The notes under the pieces were generated by a model. It saw only the letters and a program-made list of their open reading frames with translations, was not told the origin of the DNA and searched no databases. The position numbers and the translations under genes were made by a program. From NCBI GenBank assembly GCA_009774375.1, contig VSNO01000118.1, forward strand, positions 1 to 14,810: 14,810 nucleotides of DNA. The letters run 5' to 3'. This DNA is from Lachnospiraceae bacterium (GTDB taxonomy: Bacteria; Bacillota; Clostridia; Lachnospirales; Lachnospiraceae). Shown here piece by piece: positions 6,895 through 12,898 of this stretch (within the stretch, counting starts at the first letter, position 1; every line of letters starts with the position of its first letter).

Positions 6895-7362
6895 ATGGCA
6901 AGAGCAGGTCCTGATAAAAATATAATTGTCAGAAAAATGGCGCAAATAGCAAATGAGATAGGCGCAGAAAATGTTACATTAAAAATGCTCGCGGACAATT
7001 TGAATATTCAGACACCATCTTTATATAATCACATCAAAAGTTTTGAAGATTTACAAAAAGAGTTAATGATTTATGGCTGGGATCAAATGGCAGATGTAGT
7101 ATTAAATGCAGTAGCAGTAGTTAGCGGCTATGACGATTTAGAAGCACTTTGCTACGCATTTTATAGATATGCAGTCCTAAATCCGGGTATTTTTAATGCT
7201 ATGCTTTGGTATAACAGATATCAAAATAAAGAAATGCTGGATTCAACAGAAAGGATTTTTTCAATTGTATATAAAATCACCGCATCATTAAATATATCAA
7301 AAGAAACTTGTAATCATTTGATCCGAACATTTCACGGATTTTTAGAGGGATTTTCTTTATAA
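6895..7362 (+). CDS. TetR/AcrR-family regulator, C-terminally truncated
   Basis: This 155-residue protein has a complete N-terminal TetR DNA-binding domain (about residues 8-55, with LKMLADNLNIQTPSLYNHIK as the helix-turn-helix). The ligand domain ends at FHGFLEGFSL, matching the W/F-H-G motif of WHG-type TetR C-terminal domains. Family members normally continue for 30-40 residues through a last helix that helps form the dimer, so this copy is probably truncated. In the +1 frame just past the stop, a short open stretch (NGYIIKQRQMEI) could be the remains of that helix. AGGGGG lies about 8 bases before ATG 6895. The gene is clearly AT-richer than the lipoprotein and ABC genes. It may regulate the small gene 50 bases downstream, itself, or nothing. 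Confidence 0.82.
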   Translation: MARAGPDKNIIVRKMAQIANEIGAENVTLKMLADNLNIQTPSLYNHIKSFEDLQKELMIYGWDQMADVVLNAVAVVSGYDDLEALCYAFYRYAVLNPGIFNAMLWYNRYQNKEMLDSTERIFSIVYKITASLNISKETCNHLIRTFHGFLEGFSL

Positions 7363-7414
7363 ACGGATATATAATAAAGCAACGACAAATGGAAATTTGA
7401 AAGGAGTAACAGAC

Positions 7415-7714
7415 ATGGAATTTCCTTTTTATGATCCGCCCGATACTGCTGCGATTATCTGTTGCCATATATTGAAGCGTCAGGTACCTATTCTATATGT
7501 ATCGCATGATGAAGATGATGGAATGTGGCAATTTCTATGCGGAGAAACACACGAAACAGATGAAGCAAAGTTCGTATCTTTAAAATGGGTTTTTGATTTC
7601 GATAACTCTGTTCGTACCTTAAAGGATATGCCTTGCGGTTACTATGCAGAAAGAAAAACCCAGGATGACAATTGGATCATCAGAAAGCGATGTTACTGTT
7701 TACACAGGACTTAG
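7415..7714 (+). CDS. Small protein, possibly DUF2185/Imm33-like, with an element-encoded tail
   Basis: This 99-residue soluble protein has the start DPPDTAAIICCHILKRQVP, then ILYVSHDEDDGMWQFLCG and MPCGYYAER. The pattern recalls small DUF2185/Imm33-type proteins (strand, D/E-rich loop, W-F-G core, terminal GxxAxR), but I cannot confirm the family. AAGGAG (7401-7406) lies 8 bases before ATG 7415; an upstream in-frame TTG at 7397 has no site. The first 92 codons end at KR. The last seven (CYCLHRT) and the TAG stop come from the inserted element that begins at 7692. Removing the element restores CGA-TAA, a stop directly after Arg92. It follows the truncated TetR gene and may share its transcript. 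Confidence 0.72.
   Translation: MEFPFYDPPDTAAIICCHILKRQVPILYVSHDEDDGMWQFLCGETHETDEAKFVSLKWVFDFDNSVRTLKDMPCGYYAERKTQDDNWIIRKRCYCLHRT
7684..7691. repeat. Target-site duplication, left copy
   Basis: AAAGCGAT here is repeated exactly at 7826-7833 across the 134-bp element. One copy in the uninserted gene would read AAG CGA TAA, the original end of the small protein. Confidence 0.78.
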
Positions 7715-7825
7715 CATTTACTGCTAAGTCCGTACGAAAACGTACATATAGCGAGTAAAAATCCATTTGCGAAGTAAATTTTGTATGGATTTTTACCTGT
7801 TACTGGGAACGGAGTGAACAGTAAC
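7692..7825. mobile_element. MITE-like palindromic element with 8-bp target duplication
   Basis: This is a 134-bp non-coding element. Its ends are perfect 9-bp inverted repeats: GTTACTGTT at 7692-7700 and AACAGTAAC at 7817-7825, with weaker similarity for about 12 more bases. AAAGCGAT lies directly outside both ends (7684-7691 and 7826-7833), as a target-site duplication would. Inside are four consecutive hairpins: 7707-7731 (10-bp stem), 7732-7745 (5 bp), 7755-7796 (12 bp) and 7798-7826 (8 bp, pairing an internal TIR copy with the right end). It encodes no transposase and would need one supplied in trans. I cannot assign an IS family. Confidence 0.8.
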
Positions 7826-7833
7826 AAAGCGAT
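7826..7833. repeat. Target-site duplication, right copy
   Basis: AAAGCGAT is identical to 7684-7691. It is followed by AA, which completes the displaced TAA stop codon (7833-7835) of the small upstream gene. Confidence 0.78.
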
Positions 7834-7852
7834 AACTTCCCGTTTAGAAAAG

Positions 7853-7861
7853 TGATATAAT
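7853..7861 (+). promoter_or_regulatory. Candidate extended -10 upstream of the AAA/PD-(D/E)XK gene
   Basis: TGATATAAT fits an extended -10 with no clear -35. A second candidate, TGCTATACT, lies at 7884-7892. Either would give a leader of roughly 50-75 bases to ATG 7945. The -35 region of the first lies just downstream of the inserted element, at 7833-7838. Confidence 0.4.
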
Positions 7862-7944
7862 ATGTGATTTCTACTGTGATGTGTGCTATACTATTGACAA
7901 GAGGATCATGCCATTATTTCTGCTGGAAAGGATGTGTTATTGCT

Positions 7945-9669
7945 ATGCAGACAAGACTTCCAATGGGGATCGAGAATTTTAAAAGAATACGCACCGAAGG
8001 ATATTATTATGTTGACAAGACGGGGCTTATCAGGGATCTGCTTCAGAATCAGGCATATGTGAGTCTGTTTACGCGTCCAAGACGTTTTGGAAAAACGTTG
8101 AACATGAGCATGCTGAAATATTTTTTTGAAATAGAAAGTGACATTATGCCGTTTAACAACGCCACGCTTTTTGACGGGCTAGAGATTGCAAAGGAGAGCG
8201 AACTTTGTGAAAAAAATATGGGCAGATTTCCAGTAATCTCAATTACATTAAAAGGGGCGACAGGGGTAAATTTCGAAGAAGCCAGGGGAATGCTCCGGCA
8301 TATTATTGGCAACGAGGCAATGCGGTTTCAATTTTTGCTGCAGAGTGTCCGGCTGACAGAGATGGAGCGCAGACGTTATGAAGCACTGATCAGTATTGAT
8401 AAAAGAGGGGCTTATACAATGTCGGATGAACTGCTCAAAAGCAGCCTGCAGACCCTGTCACAGCTTTTGCACAAGCATTATGGACAAAGTGTGGTCATGC
8501 TGATCGACGAATACGATGTGCCGCTCGATAAGGCATACCAGTCGGGATATTATGATTCCATGGTAGAACTGATCAGGGTTCTGTTTGGAAATGCCTTTAA
8601 GACAAACGACAGTCTGCACTTTGCAGTATTGACAGGATGCCTTAGAATTTCAAAGGAAAGTATCTTTACAGGTCTGAATAACTTTAATGTATATACAGTA
8701 AAAGATGTGCAGTATAATGAATATTTTGGCTTTACGGATACGGAAGTCCGGCAGATGCTGGAATATTATGGTTTTAAAGACCAGTATGATGCCGTCAGGG
8801 AGTGGTATGACGGATATCGTTTTGGCGAGCTGAATGTGTACTGCCCGTGGGATGTGGTAAGCTACTGTCATGCCCTGAAAATGGAACCTTCCACAGAACC
8901 GCAGAATTACTGGGTGAACACGAGCAGCAATGATATCATCAGAAGGTTTTTGAGCAGGGCAAAGACAGCGGACCGAAACGAGATCGAGCAACTGATCAAC
9001 GGGAACAGTATCCGGAAGAGGATCCATCAGGAGCTGACCTACAGGGATCTTGATTCCGGTCCGGATAACCTGTGGAGCATTCTCTTCACGACCGGATATC
9101 TGACACAGTGCAGTGCACAGACCGGAGACGAGATGGAGCTTGTCATCCCAAACAGGGAGATACGGTGGATCTTTATCCAGCAGTTCCGGGAATGGTTCAG
9201 GTGGGAGACCATAAGGAACACGGAAAAGCTGGAAAGCTTCTGTAAAGCATTTCAGGAAAATGATACAGACGCCATTGAAGAGGGATTTAATGCCTACCTG
9301 AAGAAGACGATCAGTATCCGGGATTCAAATACCAGAAAGGCGATGAAAGAGAATTTTTATCATGGTATCCTGCTTGGACTCTTCGCAAATATGGATGGGT
9401 GGGATGTCCAGTCCAATGCGGAGTCCGGAGACGGTTACAGCGATATCAGTGTCGAGATCGAAGATCAGGAAATGGGTATCATCATTGAATTGAAGTATGC
9501 GGAGAAGGCAGCATTTGATGCCGCCTGCCAGGAGGCATTGGATCAGATCAATGACCGGAATTACGCGGAAAGATTGATCGATGATGGTATGACTACCATT
9601 CGCAGGTACGGGATCGCGTGCTATAAAAGGCGCTGTAAGGTAATTTCGGGAGGTACAGATGAAAAATAA
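7945..9669 (+). CDS. AAA-ATPase-like protein with C-terminal PD-(D/E)XK nuclease domain
   Basis: This 574-residue protein has the architecture AAA-ATPase-like (PF09820) plus PD-(D/E)XK nuclease (PF08011), common and often multicopy in Clostridia and Bacteroides. The start MGIENFKRIRTEGYYYVDKT is the family signature. The ATP site is the variant loop RPRRFGKT (44-51), and Walker B is VVMLIDEYD (183-191). The nuclease core near the C-terminus has Asp500 in GDGYSDI and Glu515-x-Lys517 in IIELK, so catalytic residues are present. I start it at ATG 7945, with GGAAAGGA about 12 bases upstream; the frame is open back to 7864 but without family similarity. It overlaps the next gene by 11 bases. Its biological role is not established; mobile-element or defence functions are often suggested. 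Confidence 0.9.
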   Translation: MQTRLPMGIENFKRIRTEGYYYVDKTGLIRDLLQNQAYVSLFTRPRRFGKTLNMSMLKYFFEIESDIMPFNNATLFDGLEIAKESELCEKNMGRFPVISITLKGATGVNFEEARGMLRHIIGNEAMRFQFLLQSVRLTEMERRRYEALISIDKRGAYTMSDELLKSSLQTLSQLLHKHYGQSVVMLIDEYDVPLDKAYQSGYYDSMVELIRVLFGNAFKTNDSLHFAVLTGCLRISKESIFTGLNNFNVYTVKDVQYNEYFGFTDTEVRQMLEYYGFKDQYDAVREWYDGYRFGELNVYCPWDVVSYCHALKMEPSTEPQNYWVNTSSNDIIRRFLSRAKTADRNEIEQLINGNSIRKRIHQELTYRDLDSGPDNLWSILFTTGYLTQCSAQTGDEMELVIPNREIRWIFIQQFREWFRWETIRNTEKLESFCKAFQENDTDAIEEGFNAYLKKTISIRDSNTRKAMKENFYHGILLGLFANMDGWDVQSNAESGDGYSDISVEIEDQEMGIIIELKYAEKAAFDAACQEALDQINDRNYAERLIDDGMTTIRRYGIACYKRRCKVISGGTDEK

Positions 9670-10252
9670 TATGATTATCGCAGGCGTTCCCAGAGCCGGG
9701 AAAGGTACGATCGCCCACCGGCTGGCATCGTGTTACGGTTATCAGCATGTCAGCATGGATTCTATCATAGCGGGATTTGAAAAATGTTTTCCGGAGACGG
9801 GTGTCAGCACCTATGCGGGTCTGTCCTCCATGGATACGCTCCGCATGATCAGCGGAAAGATGGCGCCGTTTGTGCGGTCGATGCTTGAAAGCGCCGAGTA
9901 CGATGAGTTTGAACCTGGTATGGTGCTGGATATGTACCAGCTCCTGCCGGAAGATTACATGAAGCATATCCACGGGGCGAACTGTGAGATCTATTATTTT
10001 ATCACCTCCGACGTGACGCCTGCGGAGCGCTTTGAGATTCAGAAGAGATATGACACGGAGAAAGACTACACTTTTTATAAGCCTGACGAAGAACTGCGGG
10101 AAGGCGCTGTCTATATCGTGGAGCAGAGCATACTGATGAGAGAGCAGTGCCTGCGATACGGCCTGCCATATTTTGAGACTGCCAGGGACAGAGAGCAGGT
10201 CTTTGAGAAGTTTCTGCTCTCTGTGAATGCTCAGCGTCCCTTACTCTCATAA
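9659..10252 (+). CDS. P-loop NTPase, small-molecule kinase-like
   Basis: This 197-residue cytoplasmic protein begins with a classical Walker A loop, GVPRAGKGT (residues 9-17), preceded by a hydrophobic strand (MIIA). The size and the later Arg-rich stretch (ERFEIQKRYDTEKDY, possible lid) suggest a nucleoside- or small-molecule-kinase-like fold. I cannot name its substrate. GGGAGG 5 bases before ATG 9659 lies inside the previous gene, and the 11-base overlap makes translational coupling with the AAA/PD-(D/E)XK protein likely. This may be a chance operon or a functional pair. Confidence 0.78.
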   Translation: MKNNMIIAGVPRAGKGTIAHRLASCYGYQHVSMDSIIAGFEKCFPETGVSTYAGLSSMDTLRMISGKMAPFVRSMLESAEYDEFEPGMVLDMYQLLPEDYMKHIHGANCEIYYFITSDVTPAERFEIQKRYDTEKDYTFYKPDEELREGAVYIVEQSILMREQCLRYGLPYFETARDREQVFEKFLLSVNAQRPLLS

Positions 10253-10505
10253 GATCCTTTCGCTGTGTTCCATCTGCTTTAGCACTTTTTCATAATACTG
10301 CCGCTGATACAGCAGCCGCTGCGCGATCATCTGCCTGGCAGTCTCTGTGCCGGACTTTTCACCCAGCCGCGATCTCCCTGGCAGCGTGAGCCACCCGATA
10401 GGAATGCTGCAGGCGGTATTCCCCGTCGGCAGGGTGCTCCTGAAAAAAGACACAATTGTCAAACTGCGCTTTCAAAAAGGCTTCTGTTTTCTGGATATTT
10501 GTCAT
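10247..10505 (-). pseudogene. HD-domain phosphohydrolase, internally deleted
   Basis: Two parts of one HD-domain protein survive in different frames. The N-terminus starts at ATG 10505, with AAGGAG 8 bases upstream, and reads MTNIQKTEAFLKAQF, then HPADGEYRLQHSYRVA with His34 the likely first metal ligand, before TGA at 10361-10359. The C-terminus (about 10355 down to TAA 10249-10247) reads TETARQMIAQRLLYQRQYYEK and KQMEHSER, the usual family end. The middle, including the His-Asp dyad, is missing, roughly 100 residues by memory of the family. The upstream signals are still intact. The stop overlaps the end of the convergent kinase gene by 6 bases. Confidence 0.75.
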
Positions 10506-10557
10506 GCGTTCTTTCTCCTTGGTATGCAGGGCAGTGTTTCAAATAAGTTTTAGATAA

Positions 10558-10586
10558 ATTATATCACTTTCGGATGTTGTTTTCTA
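10558..10586 (-). promoter_or_regulatory. Leftover promoter of the HD hydrolase pseudogene
   Basis: TGATATAAT (10566-10558, minus) is an extended -10 with a weak TAGAAA 17 bases upstream. It lies about 50 bases before the AAGGAG ribosome site and ATG of the remnant. Confidence 0.4.
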
Positions 10587-10690
10587 CAAAAATGTAAGAT
10601 GTCACAGGCATTCTTCAAACACGCTCGAGAACAGCATTGAAGTACATGGAAGATACCCACAGTAAGAACCGGCAGCCATGACATGGGCTT

Positions 10691-10979
10691 TTGTCCAGCG
10701 ATGCGATGCCGCCGGCTGCCTTGATCTTTACATTTTTCCGACGTGCACCCACATGAGTTTGATATCCTCAAACGTTGCGCCCGCTGTCGAAAAGCCTGTG
10801 GAGGTTTTGATGTATTCTGCACCCGCATTGGTGACGATCTCACACATCTTGATCTTCTCGCTCTCTGTGAGCAGGCAGGTTTCGATGATAACCTTTAAGA
10901 TCTTGCCGTCGCATGCCTCGTGAATCCGGCGGATCTCATCCCAGGTGGCAGTCTGTGTGAGGAGTGTGTGGTCAACCAT
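10691..10979 (-). pseudogene. deoC: Deoxyribose-phosphate aldolase, internally deleted and frameshifted
   Basis: Intact DeoC cleaves 2-deoxyribose-5-phosphate to glyceraldehyde-3-phosphate and acetaldehyde. Here MVDHTLLTQTATWDEIRRI (DeoC N-terminus) is joined after a few residues to ILKVIIETCLLTESEKI, then GAEYIKTSTGFSTAGATFEDI. The Schiff-base lysine (in LKVIIET) and the second lysine (in IKTSTG) remain, but the barrel strands between the N-terminus and LKVI are gone, roughly 80-100 residues by memory of the family. After HVGK an A run is one base short, and the frame continues as VKIKAAGGIAS before decaying near 10691. The N-terminal frame is open upstream (DKQEILK precedes MVDH) without an ATG, so the real start was probably also lost. 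Confidence 0.82.
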
Positions 10980-11133
10980 TTTTAGAATTTCCTGTTTGTC
11001 CGTGATGTGTATCCTTTCTGCTGATACAGGAGAACATCTCAGACGCAGATGGAAGGATTCTTGTTTCGAGCAAGCATTATATACCGTTTGAGCTATTCCG
11101 TATCGAGTTTTTTATAGGGATCAGGTCATTTAG

Positions 11134-11325
11134 CTAAGGAAGGGTAAAAGAGCAGATATAAAAGCTATTGTTGAAAACAGGTTTCGCGAGCTTGGAGCAA
11201 CACAACTGGAATTGTATCCGTCAGGTGTCTGCTGGACATTGAATGGAGCATTTTTCATTGATCCAATGCCATATGATATATCGAAACAGGAGATAATACG
11301 GCAGGTAGATGAAGTGTTGTTATAA
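11134..11325 (+). pseudogene. Start-less ORF remnant, 63 codons
   Basis: An open frame from TAG 11131-11133 to TAA 11323-11325 reads like real protein: RADIKAIVENRFRELGAT, then LELYPSGVCWTLNGAFFIDP, ending QVDEVLL. It has no ATG, GTG or TTG at the beginning, although AGGAAGGG lies at 11137-11144. I take it for the 3' end of a gene that lost its front. I do not recognise the family. Upstream, about 11030-11130, another short open stretch (DGRILVSSKHYIPFELFRI) also looks like decayed coding DNA but cannot be joined to it with confidence. Confidence 0.45.
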
Positions 11326-11408
11326 ACCGTCGGATCATGAATAATCCCCAAAACCGGTGGCTCAGAAGTTTGTGGATGCGTTAGCTGTTTTTGAGGAGGT
11401 GAAGGAGC

Positions 11409-11936
11409 ATGGAAAAAGGACGTATCATTTATTTAAACGGGGTGACAAGTGCAGGAAAAACATCGATCGTTGAAGCCATTCAGGAGCGCGATGACGTATT
11501 TTTTTATGTTGTTGCCAATGATCTGTTTCAGGAGATGGTTGGAGACAGGTACCTGCGAGAAAATTATTGGAAATATCTCAGCGAGGTGATCATTATGATG
11601 TACCACACTGCGAAACTTTATTCCGATATGGGCAAGAATGTCCTGATCGATGGTATATTGGTTGAGAGGGATGAAATAGCGCCTCACTACCGGCAGTTGA
11701 CGGAGATATTAAAGGATAATCCGCTGGATCTGGTTGATGTATATTGTCCGTTGGAGATATGCAGAGAAAGAAATATTGCGCGTGGGGACCGATCCGAAAG
11801 TCAATCGGACGAACAATATGAACTGATGGCAAAAGATATCGCTTATAAGCTGAGAGTAGATACAAGTCTGCACAGTGCAGAGGAATGTGCAGAGATCATT
11901 GTCAGTGAATTTTTGAAAGCCGTGCAGGAGCACTGA
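11409..11936 (+). CDS. Chloramphenicol phosphotransferase-like P-loop kinase
   Basis: This 175-residue cytoplasmic protein resembles the CPT family (PF07931): GRIIYLNGVTSAGKTS has the Walker A loop at residues 11-18, and Asp38 in VVANDLF sits where chloramphenicol 3-O-phosphotransferase of Streptomyces venezuelae has its catalytic Asp37. A hydrophobic strand, NVLIDGILVER, and a lid-like CRERNIARGDR follow. Family members in Firmicutes are usually annotated by similarity only, so the substrate may be another small molecule; I would not call it a resistance gene without testing. GAGGAGGTG about 7 bases before ATG 11409 is a strong ribosome site. It converges on the MotA/FliG-like gene with a shared terminator. 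Residues in a second frame just upstream (KPVAQKFVDALAVFEEVKEH) may be leftover coding DNA. Confidence 0.82.
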   Translation: MEKGRIIYLNGVTSAGKTSIVEAIQERDDVFFYVVANDLFQEMVGDRYLRENYWKYLSEVIIMMYHTAKLYSDMGKNVLIDGILVERDEIAPHYRQLTEILKDNPLDLVDVYCPLEICRERNIARGDRSESQSDEQYELMAKDIAYKLRVDTSLHSAEECAEIIVSEFLKAVQEH

Positions 11937-11942
11937 ATGACG

Positions 11943-11976
11943 AAAGCGGCTGTGGTGTTTTCCGACAGCCGCTTTT
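11943..11976. terminator. Bidirectional intrinsic terminator between convergent genes
   Basis: AAAGCGGCTGT (11943-11953) pairs perfectly with ACAGCCGCTTT (11965-11975) around an 11-base loop, followed by a T. The stem is GC-rich with A and T runs on the outside, suitable for both the CPT-like gene (plus) and the gene ending at 11982 (minus). Confidence 0.85.
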
Positions 11977-11981
11977 GGCAT

Positions 11982-12773
11982 CTATACGTGGTCCGGGAGA
12001 ATGATCTCCCCGGCTTCCTGGAGCGTGTGGACTGTATTTAACATTTTTGCTACTCTTGCAGCCACATCTTTTTCGCTGACGGACGCGCACAGCGCCACGT
12101 CTTCCATGATGGCGTGGGTCAGTCCGGCGCTGATATTTGCCAGGATCTTTTTGCGGATGTCCTGTTGGATGACGTATATGCAGATCGCCAGATCCATGTT
12201 GTCCAGTTCCCGCAGCACCCGCTGTATGCACCGGTCGGGGAGGCGGCTGACGGTTTCTTCCAGAGCGTGGATGGATTCCCAGACGCCATAATCCTGAAAG
12301 GTGGGATGGACGTCAAACAGTTTCTCTACTTCTTCATTCTGATGAAGGATCTCCATCTGTGCACGGTATTCCTGATGCAGTCCGACAGGCATCAGGCTCA
12401 CCAGGATATGCTCAAGTAATCTGGGGTTGTCCCCGTTTTGTATGCCGAGCATTCCTCTCAGGTACATATAATCGGCCATGGCATCTGCGCCGTCCGGCGC
12501 TTTGGTCCAGTAGATATTTGTTCCGATCTCGGCGATGGCTGCCGGAAATGTGCCGTCCACAACCAGTAGGATCAGTTGTCTCAGATAATCTGACGGTATC
12601 GTTTCTACGGTGTCCTCCAGAATGAGCAATCCGTTTCTCCGCGCCAGATCAGCAAGCTTCATGATCTGTTTTGCCGCATCGATGATTTTGTCCAGTCCTG
12701 AGTCGGCGTTCCTTAACCTGGAGATCGCGTCAAGCCGCACCGCATCTAAGATCGTATCCAGTGTTTGTTTCAT
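11982..12773 (-). CDS. Soluble MotA-like / FliG C-terminal-like fusion protein
   Basis: This 263-residue protein has no signal peptide or transmembrane helix. Residues 35-88 resemble the cytoplasmic loop of the stator protein MotA: KLADLARRNGLLILEDTVE, then LILLVVDGTFPAAI, matching the MotA pattern ARREGLLALE...LVVDGTDP. Arg45 and Glu53 have the same 8-residue spacing as Arg90 and Glu98 of E. coli MotA, which contact FliG. Residues 166-260 resemble the FliG C-terminal domain: LPDRCIQRVLRELDNMDLAI (torque-helix region), KKILANIS, then VHTLQEAGEIIL. The connecting part (90-165) is unassigned. The start is ATG 12773, 8 bases after GGAGG; ATG 12788 has no site. No flagellar gene is nearby, so a role in motility is not shown. 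It is apparently a single-gene transcript. Confidence 0.75.
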   Translation of the reverse strand: MKQTLDTILDAVRLDAISRLRNADSGLDKIIDAAKQIMKLADLARRNGLLILEDTVETIPSDYLRQLILLVVDGTFPAAIAEIGTNIYWTKAPDGADAMADYMYLRGMLGIQNGDNPRLLEHILVSLMPVGLHQEYRAQMEILHQNEEVEKLFDVHPTFQDYGVWESIHALEETVSRLPDRCIQRVLRELDNMDLAICIYVIQQDIRKKILANISAGLTHAIMEDVALCASVSEKDVAARVAKMLNTVHTLQEAGEIILPDHV

Positions 12774-12805
12774 TTGTATTGCCTCCATTCAAAAATATTT
12801 TTTTC

Positions 12806-12834
12806 ATCATAACACAATGTCCCTGTCTGCTCAA
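12806..12834 (-). promoter_or_regulatory. Promoter of the MotA/FliG-like gene
   Basis: On the minus strand TTGAGC (12834-12829) and TATGAT (12811-12806) are 17 bases apart. The leader to ATG 12773 would be about 27 bases and contains GGAGG at the right distance. Confidence 0.65.
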
Positions 12835-12898
12835 TATTTTTTGGAACTACTCATCGGCGTTAACGGAAGCAAACTCCATTGCTTTTTTCATCTTGCGT

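Noticed and set aside
7707..7826. CRISPR array or multi-terminator block
   Set aside because: The four hairpins differ in sequence, there are no spacers, and no stem is followed by a T run. TIRs and a target duplication explain the block better.
10559..10843. 94-codon minus-strand ORF over the deoC remnant
   Set aside because: It is out of frame with the DeoC motifs over most of its length and adds no recognisable protein.
11130..11351. 73-codon minus-strand ORF
   Set aside because: It is the shadow of the plus-strand remnant 11134-11325, which reads far more like protein.
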